NCBI GenBank assembly: GCA_949358305.1
Contig: OX442324.1
Location: 3,726,001 to 3,790,000, forward strand
DNA: 64,000 nt
Origin: Strigamia acuminata
Lineage: Eukaryota > Arthropoda > Chilopoda > Geophilomorpha > Linotaeniidae
Direction: 5' to 3'
A program made the translations under genes and the position numbers. The notes beneath the pieces are model-generated. The model was given only the letters and a program-made list of their open reading frames with translations, did no database searches and was not told the DNA's origin. Positions 25,374-36,919 of this stretch are shown here, piece after piece. Numbering within the stretch: position 1 is the first letter of the stretch; the number at the start of each line of letters is the position of its first letter.

Positions 25374-25622
25374 ATGGCTAAACAGCTTATTCTCAATCAC
25401 ATTGTTGCGATTTTATTAGTGTTTTCTCTAATGTTGGAACATTCAGTGTTACCAAAATGTTGCTTATCACCAATCATTACATACACAACCGTTAACTTAA
25501 TGAATTATGGCCGTGTGTTTGCTGCGTCAGTAAAATGTCATTCATCTTCAAATTATTATCACGTGACAAATGAAACATTGTCACCTGGGCAATTTATTAC
25601 TGAAATGGCCTACTGTAGTTAA
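25374..25622 (+). CDS. Small open frame with signal-peptide-like start
   Basis: 82 codons from an ATG in AACAATGGC context. The first 27 residues have a classic secretory layout: a short basic start (MAKQLILNH), a hydrophobic core (IVAILLVFSLML), then a polar stretch before KCC. The remainder has four cysteines (KCC, VKC, and one just before the stop) and one N-E-T glycosylation sequon. No family is recognised and there are no flanking splice sites or polyadenylation signal I can point to, so this may be a chance frame. Confidence 0.25.
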   Translation: MAKQLILNHIVAILLVFSLMLEHSVLPKCCLSPIITYTTVNLMNYGRVFAASVKCHSSSNYYHVTNETLSPGQFITEMAYCS

Positions 25623-27234
25623 GTTAAGATCCTTATCGCTATTCCTTCTGGACTGATAACAAATCGTGTTAATTTTTACAAGTTCTCGACTAATACCGAT
25701 ACAGTAAAGACTCGATTATCCGAACAAATCTGTGTTACGAACAATCGACATTAACTACTAAACTTGGTCCATTTGCTATTTTTTTCAAATGCCAAAATCG
25801 TACATTTTTCTAAATAAATTCTGAAAATGACATGTCAACTACTCAACTTGATGTAATGACGCTTCGTCCAAACAATTGCCAATATACGGTTTCATCATAA
25901 AACAATTTCAAACAAACCGCAGTCGTATCCATTGACCGGTTTCGTAATTTCCTAAAACTTTAATGAAATCACCAAGCGGAACAATAGCTTCAAGTTTATT
26001 TGCTAAAAAAAACCTCTTTACATTACCCATTTAGACAGCACGTGAATGCAAAAGAGAAATTTGTTCAAACAAAGTCAAAATCGTCTTCAGAGCTCAAACA
26101 TAACAAATAAAAAATACAAAATATTATATAACGTGTATAAAAAAAGAGAGATTATTCCTCCGACACAGAAAATATCTTTGAAAATTCATTGCCAACAGTC
26201 TGAATAAAATTTCCTCCACAACAAAGCGAAAGACTTTATACCCTGTAGAGTTCTTTACCCACTAGCAACCAATTTATATTAAATTTATTGACAAAATGTA
26301 ATACATTCACATTTTCAATAAATCTCGCTTCCATTTATTTCCCCACACAAACCTGCAACACCGACCTCAGCAGTAAATCAAACGCCTTTTTTCTTGCCGC
26401 TAATTCAAATGAATCTCAATGTTATTTTTTCCTACAAGCAAACGCATATTCCCACTATACGTCCACGTGTGTAAATCTTCCTAACTGGCAATGAACCAAA
26501 TTTCCTCTCTCACCAATCAAATCTGCAAAACATTACATTATTCCCTAGACAATAGGTTCATTGAATCGCCACATTAGCCCATTATTCAGACAGACCACAA
26601 GTTCACAGGTGAACAACTGACCCCATCGGTTTCGGTGTAAAGAGGAAACAAATCTAATCATCACGTCCAAGTGGACAAACAGTTAAAGTCTTTACAACTT
26701 GAAGATAACACCTACCCAACCCTCATCTCATTACACTTTACTGCCCTCAACCACAACAATGACTTACACCCACCCCTACATAATCATCAGGAGAAATAAA
26801 AGGCAGATTAAACGAGACCTGGACGTCCATCCTCTCCCGTTTCATTCATTTAATCAAAAGGTTCCGCCTTTTATCCGAAGCACAGGTGTGCTTACCCCTT
26901 ACTCCACCTGACCCTAGTTAAAATTCAGCTCAGGTGCAAGGGAGTGGTTCATATATATTTAAAAAAGAAAAGAAAAATGATAAAATCCATTCTATAGTTC
27001 ACTCACCCATGCAACAAAAGATGATGTCATTACACTTCTTTCTTCAGGCATCCCTCTCAATCAATATTTTACTGCTAATTCATTTGAATATTTTTTACAG
27101 CAATAAATAATGCACGTCTGAAGGTTCTTCTAAGTCGAGGTGATAATTGGTCGTTTTAATGAAACCGATAATTTAAAATGACTGCACAAAATAAGGAAGA
27201 TGATTAATACCGCACATTGTTGTTGCTTTTTCAT

Positions 27235-27276
27235 CATCATCTTCTTCTTCTTCTTCTTCTTCTTCTTCTTCTTCTC
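27235..27276. repeat. (CAT)n(CTT)n microsatellite
   Basis: A few CAT units pass into about a dozen CTT units. Shorter tracts of this kind occur near 53755 and, as GAA, near 55936-55980. Confidence 0.9.
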
Positions 27277-28134
27277 TTTTTTAAAATTCTGAATGTAATT
27301 GTTGTTAGTTTCCAAACTTTCAACATTTTATAAATTTGTTATCCTTTCACTATGAAACTTTAATAATGCTCTAAAAGCAAAAAAAAAAAATGAAAAATTT
27401 TTTTAAATAATTTTATAATAAAGTACCAATACGTATTCTTTTAAATCCATTTTTGAAGAAAAAAATATACTTTCCTAATTCAAACCAAATATAAACTTTT
27501 AATACAAACATTTCATATTTTTAAAAAAAAAAAAAAAAAAACTCACTAGGAAATGAATAAATAATCAAAACTGCCATACTTTAGTTGAGCACCATCGATT
27601 TTTGTATTGCAATTAAAACAACTGTCTATCCCAACATTCCTAATTTCCTTCTCTCTCCTTTGTTTACCATACGAAAATTTTCAATTATAAGTTGAATATT
27701 AAAAAAAAAATTGCACCAAATCGCCCAAAATTTTGGACTATCATAATTATCGCGCACTTCCGTTGCAGTTTTTTTTACCATTTTTCGCTTCACCCCCGCT
27801 AAAAAAAATTTAACTTCAAAAAAAAAAATCAGGTAAACTGCTGCAGCCATTTAAGTGACTTAAAAAAGAAACGCCGTTGAAAATATTCCAACGAAACTGC
27901 TTACCGCCTAATCCACAACAATTTCATCACACTTCACCTCTACCCCAATGCGTATAAAAATGCTAACAAATTATAAAACCCTCAACTCAACCAAAACTTT
28001 TGCATACTGCAACATGCAAATTGGCTCAACATGAAAACGCCATCGATGCAAGAGACCTGAGGGAATATCCAACGCAAACGATGAGATGCTTAATCGAGTG
28101 ACAAATTAAAACTACTGCCTTCTTCCTCCTTCAG

Positions 28135-28330
28135 CTCCACAACCGAAATTCCATCAAACGAGATGACAAAAGCGAAACATCTTGAGGCAACTCTTCAACT
28201 CTCCAAACTTCAACCCAACCCAATCCAATCCCACCCCACTGTGAAAAATCCACGTTTCAATGTCTTCGACAAAGCACATACAAACGAGGCATTAAATATG
28301 ATCGAGCCCCGTCATCTTTCAAAAACGCAG
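28135..28330 (+). CDS. Candidate internal coding exon, unknown protein
   Basis: An excellent acceptor (CTTCTTCCTCCTTCAG) and a strong donor (AACGCAG/GTGAGG) bound 196 bp: one base plus 65 open codons, ending in phase 0. The peptide is polar and proline-containing (HLEATLQLSKLQPNPIQSHP, then RFNVFDKAHTNEALNMIEP) with no transmembrane stretch and no domain I recognise. An in-frame ATG occurs at codon 11, so this could also be an exon that starts translation. A perfect X-box lies 10 bp into the following intron. This is the best supported exon in the first 32 kb, but it has no homology support. Confidence 0.42.
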
Positions 28331-28963
28331 GTGAGGTTAAGTTGCCATGGCAACCATTGTGGGCGCGCCTCTCGGGGGTGGGTGGCCCTCAGTTGGAGCT
28401 TTCAAACGTGACTTGGATAAACACACGTGTTCTTGGCATTGGCCTCACCTTGACCACAATATTCAGCCGGCTTCATTAACAATCTTCAACTTTCTGCCGT
28501 CAAAGGATTTATTCTTTATCAATCGACCGCCAGGGGATCCAGGAAGGTGTCCGCTTCTTTTTCATCGCCGCCGAGCAGCTGTTTATCACAGTCCAAACAA
28601 CAAATGAAAATTACACGCTAAAAACGAAACACGCTAAATAATTTATCAGCTCCATTCCATCAACAAATAAATGATGTTACTCTATCACACTCTTTTGGAG
28701 ACCTCACACTCTAACATTCATATTTGTTATTTCGTCTAAATGAATGATTTATGTTTTATAAATTTTTATTTTTCTCTTCAGCCACGAATTAGAAGAATGC
28801 CGAAGAAATAATAAAAAATCGGCTCATTCGATTTAAATGTATCTTTTGATAATAAAAAATAAATTTTTTTCAATAACAATCTTGTATGTCTAACATTCCT
28901 AGAACTAGTCAGATTATTCATAAAAATTGGACTGGTTATGCCAGGGACCGGAAGCCCATAATA
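28331..28963. other. Intergenic or intronic, GC-rich first half
   Basis: GC-rich to about 28590, then AT-rich. The minus-strand donor-like site at 28446 has no open exon behind it. Confidence 0.4.
28341..28354. promoter_or_regulatory. Perfect palindromic RFX X-box
   Basis: GTTGCCATGGCAAC matches the full symmetric X-box and lies in a GC-rich patch (28320-28480) that also contains GGCGCGCC. Known role of the motif: RFX-driven ciliary expression. Here it sits at the start of a putative intron. Confidence 0.55.
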
Positions 28964-28981
28964 GGGGATGCCCCCTGGTGG
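28964..28981 (-). promoter_or_regulatory. CTCF-like motif
   Basis: Read on the minus strand it contains CCACCAGGGGGCAT, the core of the bilaterian CTCF consensus. It lies at the edge of a palindromic repeat, so it may be repeat-borne. Confidence 0.45.
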
Positions 28982-29043
28982 AATGTTCTTTAAAAGTACA
29001 GTCGTGTTTAAAAAATATGGAACATCACCCTACATATGAAATA

Positions 29044-29342
29044 CAAATAAATGATGTTATTTATGTCTTGTCCAATCAATGTACAGTCATGTTAAAAAAA
29101 ATGGACCCTTACTCTAAGCTGGCAATTGAACTTGTGAGCAATTTCGTCTTTTGCCACTAGGTGAAACACCAAACATGTTGATGTGGTGATAATACATTAT
29201 CACTTGTTGATGTCTGGTGTTTCATCTAGTGGCAAAACACGAAATTACTCACAAGTTCAATTGCCAGCTTGGAGTGAGGGTCCAGAGTAAGGGACACAAC
29301 TGTGCATACATTGGACAAGCCATAAATAACATCATTTATTTG
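29044..29342. mobile_element. Palindromic fold-back element, 0.3 kb
   Basis: Two arms of about 135 bp are inverted copies meeting at GTGATAATACATTATCAC. Within the arms a CAGTYRTGT terminus is flanked by matching inverted sequence (CTTGTCCAAT...), so the palindrome extends past an older mariner-like terminus. The outer edge (GACAAGCCATAARTAACATC) recurs as a stand-alone fragment at 48277. It could form a single hairpin of nearly 300 nt. Confidence 0.8.
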
Positions 29343-29559
29343 TTATTCATACAAGTAATATTTTGCTTCATATTTTGTAATGTAGACATTTCATTTAGAT
29401 ATTTATTCTTCAACCACAAGCTTCACAATACAAATGCTGATTATTAATATTTAAATAATATTCTTGGAATATATTCGGATTCCAATATCAATTTTAATCC
29501 TAAACAATCAACAATACGTTTCAATACGTTTCATTTAATTGGGATTTTGTGTATTTTTT

Positions 29560-29880
29560 AATGAAATTACGCAAAGTCCCTATTATTTTACGCTTCACAT
29601 AATGCAACAATACATTTGGCGTTGCGTTACGTTTCACCTAATGCAACGTAGCGTAACGCTTCATGAAGTAACGTTGCGCCATACGCAATGTAAAGATACA
29701 TTTCAAGTACCGTTACATTTTCCCTGGCGACACGTTTTACGTTGCATAACGTTTCACGCAATAAAACAATACGTTTTACATAGCAATACGTTCGACACGT
29801 TTTATATAGATACGTTTTCCGTAGTGCTATGCTGATACAAGTTATGTGTAACAATACCTTTCACATTTTATTCGTGACGT
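29560..29880. repeat. Degenerate array of CAATACGTTTYAC units
   Basis: Roughly 20-24-bp variants of AATGCAACRATACGTTTCAC recur a dozen or more times with drift. Because of this, open frames appear on both strands at 29539-29854; they are not genes. Confidence 0.75.
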
Positions 29881-29999
29881 TGCGTTTAAGGTTCACTTGT
29901 GCTCACCCGACATGACTCAAAGCAAGCTGACCTTGATGTTGCATTGAACTTCACCCAAGTTGAAGTTCGACACAACGCAAAGAAACATGCTTGCAGCTA

Positions 30000-30308
30000 C
30001 CCAAAGGTTCAAAGCACATTGAAATTTTAAACTGCAATATGTAGCAAAATATTTTAAAATACATTGGGTTTCCCGTTTCCCGAGACTGCATTTTGTAATA
30101 CATTTTTGCGTGACAATCATTTTGCAAATGATAATACGCTTTGTAAAATCTATTATAAAATGCGATCCCAACTATTATTTGTCAAACATAAATGCATTTT
30201 CAAAACGCATTTTTTTCAATTGCATTATGAAATGCATTATTTAATGTACAGATAACATACTTAATTAAAAAGCTATGTATTGTAAAATATTTTTTTGAAC
30301 CATGTGGG
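30000..30308. mobile_element. MITE, CCATATGGTTC family, copy 1
   Basis: Left CCAAAGGTTCAAAGCACATT, right AATATTTTTTTGAACCATGTGG. The interior has the family's GCATTTTCAAAACGCATTTT and TATTATTTGTCAAACAT segments. Six copies occur in this window. Confidence 0.75.
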
Positions 30309-32902
30309 TATCAATAAGCAATCAGAATCTCGTCGATTCACGTGTAGGATGAACACTTCAACCTACCTTTAAACGCGACGTAACGTTACGTATAGTTTCA
30401 GGTGTTGCTGCAAAAAAAATAAACAGTTTCAGGTGTCACTCAGATGGAACGAGATCTAATCCAAATGAGTGACACCCCTGGTGTTTATTATCATTTATCA
30501 ATGGTTTATAATTACTGAACAAAAGCAGAAGGATTAAAATCAATGTGGAATACCTTACTATATAAAGTCTAACTTTGTTTACTCGAAGCTTCTATTGATT
30601 TTGGCTTGATTGTTGAATCCATATCCTTTACATAATAAAACAAACAGAATATTTAAACTAAAAAGACAAATAAAAAAAGAACAAAAATACACAACAAACA
30701 AAATTTAAGAGTACAACTGGGAACTGCCAACAAGAAAAAAATTCAACACACTTTTTAACCAATTCAATTATTTTCTATTATTTTTTATTACTGACAAAAT
30801 AATTCCAAATTTTTAATATTTCTACCAAAAAGGCGAACTGCTGATATGATGGAAATCGTTCCGAAACACCCCTAGAGAAAACTTTCTCAAATAAGTTTTT
30901 TTTATTTTTTTTTTATATTTTTTAATGCACTCGAAGAAAACGGACTGGTTAATTTAATTTCACAGATGTCGTTTTTTCAGTTCAATTTAACTGGCAACGA
31001 CTCGACCAAAAATATGAAATTAAAAACGAATAAACTCTCCTATCCCCCACCATCCTTTGCCCTCACGTATTAAACTAAAATCAAATCATACCGGCGTAGA
31101 ATCGATAAAAATTCATTTTGCATTCAATATTTCACCTTTAAAATGCAGAGAAAAAATAAATATTTCTTTTATTCGAATAAAACAACAAACACGAACCCAT
31201 TTATTGATGTAATACTAGACATTAATTTGTCTCCACTGAGTGCAAACTTCATTTCATAGCGGATTAAATAACAACTCGAACCTTTTCATAATTACCTTTA
31301 ATCCTTAATAAAAGCTGAAAATCACCAAGACAAAAATAACAAGGATTTAAAATCAAGTTAAAACAACAAAAAAATATCAAATTTCCAACTCGCTTGCCAC
31401 GTCAAAACCACAACATTTTAAGAAAAATCGACAACAACAACACAAACAATCACTTCAAATCTAATTTAAAACTTTCCTGTCTGTCTAATCTAATCACCTT
31501 GAATTTCTTTACAGGTTTAATAACATACACTTATTAAAAAAAAAATGTGTAAAAAATGTTTATGTTTACTAATTATACACATTAAACCAATATAATAGCA
31601 CACTATACATCCAGTGACAGGTCACCACTTTACTTCCTCCATTATCTCTACCATTCATAATATTGTTTTGGGGTTGTGAACAAATGACAACATATTACCT
31701 TTACTGAATATTTATAATAAAAAAAAACTAACTTTTGAGCAAATGAATTTCCTTCTTGTCTAATGAAATATTTAAATTGCCACTAATTTACAGTGATGAC
31801 AATTTTTTCCAAAGTTGGGATGTGGTGTGGATGTGGAGAGAAAAATCCATTTAATAATTAAACCAGCGACATTTAAATGACCCAAGAACTTTCCACTTTC
31901 ATTTTTTCCCTCCACAGAAATAACTTTTCAAAAATGACAACAATTTGCATTCACTCTAACATACGAATAAATAAATACTGCCACACAGAAAATGTTATTT
32001 TTGATAGGAGATCCATTTGAACATTTATTTATAGGTCTATTTTGATTCTCTTTGTTTCTTCTAAGTCAGCACAAACCATCAGGGGCCACTGCAAAACAAA
32101 AGCCTAAACCTTAACAGCCCCAAATCCAAACAAAAAAAAAATAAGAAAAAAAAGTTATCATTTTTTCCAATAAACCATAAAATTTCGGATTTTATTGTCA
32201 AATAAATGTCAAAAATGCTAAAAAAAAAAATAAAAAATAAAAAAATAATATTAAAAAAAATAAAAATAAATAAAATAAAAATAAATTCAACTGATTTCCC
32301 ACATATATAAATCCATCTAAACTCTTATATTCCACATCCTGTTCCCATGGAAACCCACAATGTCAATTGAATATCCCACCCCATCTGTTTCTCCAAACTG
32401 GTGTGACTCAATTCATTTCCATCTGGTTGTCCACACACAAATAAAATACTTTGTCAATTTTCTCATCACTCCCCACAACACAAAAACAAACCCTTGGGAC
32501 CCCCATCAAACAAGATCTAGTTCCTCCTCTTCATCTTTTTTCTCCACCACCACCCTATCACTTTCTTTCAGCTACTCCACTTTTTCTCCCTAGTCCACAC
32601 CTCCTAACCCTTCCAAGATCCAACTCACCACTACAAACAACAAAGTGGTGCAGATCAAATATTTAAAAAGTCGACAAAAAAATCATAAAAACCCATCCCA
32701 AGACCAGATGTTCAACCTAGAATTAATAATGAGTCAAGTTGATCATTTTTTGCCCCAAATAAATAAAAATATTCAAAGAAAAGCTAAAGAAATCCAAAAG
32801 AAACTACAACTTTTGAATTTCCTTGGCATTTCCAGCTAATGCGATTTCAATGACCTCAAAAAACATTTTTCCTTTTTACACAAACTTCTATGATTTACTT
32901 AC
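30309..32902. other. Gene desert
   Basis: Strongly AT-rich with A/T runs (for example 32220-32285). Only an X-box at 32341 stands out. Confidence 0.45.
32341..32354. promoter_or_regulatory. RFX X-box-like site
   Basis: GTTCCCATGGAAAC is symmetric and fits the RFX consensus. Confidence 0.45.
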
Positions 32903-33080
32903 CCAAATTGCTGGCATGTGTAATGATAGGTACAAATCCAATCAGTCCAATAATCCACTGGAACAAGAATGTCATGAACCGCATAGTACCTATTTGGTGA
33001 AATTTGTCCTCGCGGCAACACGGGTCAATCATAAGTCTAACGACACAACCTCATAAAGTGCAATTGCGCTAAGAGATTCC
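32903..33080 (-). CDS. Candidate first coding exon with hydrophobic leader
   Basis: Read on the minus strand, a CTATGCTGTACAG acceptor is followed by about 48 nt of leader, then an ATG at 33032 that stays open for 43 codons to a strong donor (TTTGG/GTAAGTAAAT). A second in-frame ATG at 32984 starts a near-ideal signal peptide, MRFMTFLFQWIIGLIGFVPI, followed by ITHASNLG. From the upstream ATG (MIDPCCREDKFHQIGT) the same stretch would be an internal membrane segment. One short upstream ORF (ATG-AGG-TTG-TGT-CGT-TAG) precedes it. This suggests a secreted or membrane protein whose remaining exons lie further down the minus strand (toward position 1). I did not find them with matching phase. The two non-coding exons at 35.9 and 36.0 kb on the same strand would be its 5' UTR. 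The gene family is unknown. Confidence 0.45.
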
Positions 33081-33603
33081 CTGTACAGCATAGGATGGAA
33101 CCATGAGGCAACTCCATCGCCTACACAACCTTGAATGAGCCATACCCAGTCCAATATTAGTTACTCAGACTAGCACTAGAGGACTTCGTCAATAAGAAAC
33201 ACAAGTTATCCACAAGTGTCAGAATTGCATGTCAAAAATAAATTTTAAAAAAATATAAACAAAAACCTTGAAAAAAAAATGTTTAAAACTGAAAAGCGGC
33301 AATTTTTTAAAAAAAATATCCAATAAAACATCGATAAAAGCTTAGGAAAAACGAAATAAAATCAACTTTCATCAAAATCAGATTTAAAAAAAAAAAATTT
33401 TTTTAGAATAAATTTCAAATTAAATTTAAAGGATCATCCACATTTTTGCCATGGACATAAAACTTCACTCCAGGACGAATCGAGGAATCCATTTTGCATC
33501 GTAAAGAATATCTTTGTTTGATTCCTCACGACGTTTTATACGAAACTAAACAACAAAGAGAAAATACCTCAAAAAGGTCGAATAGAACGCGGGATGCCCA
33601 TTC

Positions 33604-33720
33604 AACGTGGGTCTAAATTAACCAAAACGACTAAATTCAATAACTAAATTGAACAAAACGACTAAATTCAATAACTAAATTGAACAAAACGACTAAAATA
33701 AATGTCTAAATTGATCAAAA
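33604..33720 (-). repeat. 31-bp minisatellite, sister of the 63.5-kb array
   Basis: Units read AACAAAACGACTAAATTCAA on the + strand. The reverse complement matches the 63472-63768 array. The flank GAACGCGG...CAACGTGGGTCTAAA is also shared, so these are two copies of one longer repeat element. Confidence 0.85.
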
Positions 33721-33739
33721 AATAGCTATTAGAGCATGT

Positions 33740-34197
33740 CCACATGCTTCAAAAATATATTCTACAATACACTGCTTTTCAATTAACCCTCCCCGCTCCA
33801 ACCTGGGGTCAATTTTGACCTCCAAGAGTGTTTTTACTTTTTTTTTCAAAAACTATCAGGATTTTCTTTCTAAAATTTCATGTATTTTCAGTTAACATCA
33901 TAACAAACAATAAAAAAAAACTAAAGTAATTAAAAATTCCAAAAAAAACTTTTCCAAAATTCCTTTTTGTCCCTCTTTCGACAAATACCGAATTGATTAA
34001 ATTTCTGCATAAACATGAAATACTCAGAGAATAAAATCATTTTCACAAATTTTTGCAGTGCATTCAATAATGCATTTCATAATTCAATTGAAAAAATACA
34101 TTTTGAAAATGCATTCATATTTGATAAATAATAATATTGGGAATGTATAATCATTTGCAAACCATGTATTTGACTATGTATTTTTGAAGCATATGGG
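33740..34197. mobile_element. MITE, CCATATGGTTC family, copy 2, interrupted
   Basis: Left CCACATGCTTCAAAAATATA, right TATTTTTGAAGCATATGG. It is about twice the family length because of extra sequence starting TTAACCCTCCCC and containing GGGGTCAATTTTGACC, which looks like a piggyBac-type terminus (TTAA plus CCCT). The right end of that insertion is unclear. Confidence 0.65.
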
Positions 34198-34989
34198 TGT
34201 AAAACACAAGGTCGAAAAGCTTAAATTCATCACCGTCAAAATGGCTGGGTCAAATTTGTGAGTTTAATCAAGACCTTTCAATAAGCCATCACACTTTCTC
34301 CCCCTTTTCCAAACCATAAATTAATCTCCATTAGGACCACAGGTGTGCAGAAGAGCCATCTGGTTCTTCCTCCCCTCGAGACTCCCAGGTGTATTGTCAG
34401 TTTCACCTGAAGAGAACCGTTGTGAATTTTGCCCCATTAACTTGCATCACGGAACTGTCAGCCAGACAGACGGAGATAGTGAAATGGGAATTCATTTTGG
34501 AGGAAATGCAAACTGCACATCAGGCCAAATGTCGTCGAAATTGACACCGAAAAGGAAATCGGATTCCACTACAGTAGAAAAATAGAAGCAGGCGCGGGCG
34601 AGAAAAGCAACAAATTGAAATAACAATTTAATTATAGAAACTATGAGGGGATTGAGTGGGATGGCGAGAGCGAGTTTATTTACAAATGGTTTGCACGTTT
34701 CAAATTTGAAATGGAAATTACGATTCTAATTACCAATCTTAATCAATTCTTGGTGAACGAGTCAACAAATTAATCGCACTGATTAATTATGCACACTCCA
34801 GTGATTACTTAAGTCATTAAAATAGAAACTTTTAAATAGGAAAAGTCAGGAAATCCGAATAAAGGAGATGACCCCTCAAATTGCTTTCTTCTCACAATCA
34901 CACATCCATTTCAGGGAATATCAAATCAGTCGAAATTTCTGACAATGTTAAAAATAAAACTTGTCCAAATCACCAAACTTTTCTCGCGA
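34198..34989. other. No supported feature
   Basis: A GC-richer patch at 34330-34570 is open for 80 codons on + but has no convincing splice sites. Confidence 0.4.
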
Positions 34990-35215
34990 TTTTCAACGAT
35001 TTATCAAATAATCTCGATATTTTCATCGATTTATCAAATAATCTCGATATTTTCAACGATTTATCAAATAATCTCGATATTTTCAACGATTTATAAAATA
35101 ATTTCGATACTTTCAATGATTTATCACATAATCTCAATACTTTCAACGATTTATCAATTATATATCTCGATATTTACAACAATTTGGCGAAATTTTTAAT
35201 AATTTCTTGATATTT
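34990..35215. repeat. 30-bp minisatellite
   Basis: AACGATTTATCAAATAATCT followed by CGATATTTTC, about seven units with an exact 30-bp step in the core. The ten-residue periodic peptide (LSNNLDIFND) is a by-product. Confidence 0.9.
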
Positions 35216-35820
35216 TCTCCAATTCCTTCGTTTATTCAAATATTTCTCGATAATTTTCAGAAAAACTTAAATTCAACTGAAACATTTTAATTAATTGGAC
35301 CAAAATGAAATCAAAAAGAAAGCAAAAACAAGCCCAATGCTGCTCTAGCCTTATCCAATTATCCCTAAACGAGAAATAATGCCCCGATAACCAATAACAA
35401 AACAAAACAAATCTGTTGAATTGCATTTCCAAGTATTAATCTTTTTTTCCCCCCATAAACACTCGCACATCTTTCATTTTTCCTTTGGTGGTGGTGTGTT
35501 CTAATTTTTGAAAACAAAAAAACTTTGAGAAAAAAAAATTAAAACTCGTAAAAGCCATTTCGTCGGTGTGTCAGCATTTTTACGAGTACAGAATCATGAT
35601 CGTGAAACTGTCTGAGTGAGACCTCCTGTCATGTTGCAAGGAGAGAATTTATTAGATCTTCAACGTATGCTCACCTGTGATAAATACGCAACACTGAACA
35701 CTAATATTTGCTTTCATCTACCAGTCAACACCATCTATCGTTCTTATTTTAAAACATTATTCTCTAACGTCCCATCTCATCCCAACACAAATACACATTA
35801 CAACTTTAAAAAGTACTTAC

Positions 35821-35904
35821 GGGTTTTGTAGCTATATTCTAAACCGCACTGTCGAGCCGAGTGGGTGTTAAACAATGGTTAGGCCTACGACGACATCACT
35901 AGTT
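35821..35904 (-). other. Candidate non-coding 5' exon
   Basis: On the minus strand an excellent acceptor (TTCTGATTTATTTTTATTTTACAG) and donor (CAAAACCC/GTAAGTAC) bound 84 bp that is closed in all frames, as expected for a 5' UTR exon. It sits between the putative first exon at 36.0 kb and the coding exon at 33.0 kb. Confidence 0.45.
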
Positions 35905-35978
35905 CTGTAAAATAAAAATAAATCAGAAATTAGATAGTAAAAAGTTTTACTACTATTACTTACTCAGAGTTTACTTAC

Positions 35979-36095
35979 TGTACCTTTGGCTGCAAAAAGT
36001 CATTCACTTCGAATTCGTCTTTGAATTTCTAAGGCCTCAGCAGATCACTCAGCGAAGCGTCGTATTTGCCGCCATGTTCGTAGAGGTGGAACGAC
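35979..36095 (-). other. Candidate first exon and promoter of the minus-strand gene
   Basis: On the minus strand GAACATGGCGGCAAATACGA contains a YY1-type AANATGGCGGC site, commonly found just downstream of start sites. About 90 bp on there are two donors, GGTACA/GTAAGTAA and CTGA/GTAAGTAA. The ATG here opens only an eight-codon frame (MAANTTLR), so the exon is probably untranslated or carries an upstream ORF. The 5' limit is a guess. Confidence 0.4.
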
Positions 36096-36919
36096 ATCGC
36101 CATCTATTGGTAAAACCTAAAAGGTAAAAATTGACACTTGAATAACGTCATTGCACTTTTACGTAGAAAATTCTGAAATCTGTCATGCTGTGTTCTTTGT
36201 GATACACATTGAGAGAAATAAAAAATTATTTTAAAAAAAAAATAAAAAAAATAGCATATTCTTTTCTATCAGAAGCACTAATTACAGATCTATCACAATT
36301 TATTTTTAAAAAAAGAAAGAAAAAAAAACTTGGCATTCTTCCTGCATATTATACAACCTTGCACTCTCCCGACTACGCCACTGACAATGCCGCTTATAAC
36401 TGCTTAACTTCTGCGTTCAGATAAGAACAATCAATCAGCATATTAGACACTTCTATCCATTCATCATTCTAAAACACAACATTGATGTAACTTGGACATC
36501 CAAAAGCTGTCTCTAACATAACGATTTTTCATTCTGACTGAACTTTCTTCTTGCGAAAGTCAGTAACAAGTGACAGCCACCAAGGTAATATAAATTAAAC
36601 TTTTCATCATTCCAAACTATACCTTGTACCACTTGTTAGTCCAGCAATGTGGTTACAATCCATTTCACACGTTTTTCTTTTTGGCAAAACTTCAATGATG
36701 GCTGTCCCTTTTATTTCGTGTAGAAAAAAATGGAATCTGACGAAATTGAGTGGATCTTTGCTATTGCAAAGATATACTTTTTGAAAATTACATGGTTACT
36801 TGTTTTGACTATGTTCCCAGTTTGCCGCCTATGGGTCGCCACGGCCTTGGATGGCTGTGAGCCAAGAACTCGAGTACAGTCTGTTATTCTGTGGTACCGT
36901 CCTGTGGCTACCCGCTCAT
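36096..36919. other. Spacer between divergent promoters
   Basis: AT-rich. A small GC-rich open stretch lies at 36730-36948 on both strands. No exon is called. Confidence 0.35.

Larger units (their letters stand above)
23013..28134. other. Long region with few supported features
   Basis: Apart from the exon candidate at 24.0 kb, a small secreted-type frame at 25.4 kb and microsatellites, nothing is supported. A good acceptor on + at 23466 (ATCTTTCCCCAG) is followed by only 17 open codons (AVSKTAKIPLTRLLHLL, then a stop), and the minus strand is also open there, so no call is made. Confidence 0.4.

Noticed and set aside
29539-29854. Open frames of 98 and 75 residues on opposite strands
   Set aside because: Both lie entirely in the degenerate CAATACGTTTYAC array.
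34881-35199. Periodic peptides (LSNNLDIFND and IYQIISIFST) suggesting a repeat protein
   Set aside because: They are products of a 30-bp minisatellite. All three frames remain open because the unit lacks stops.
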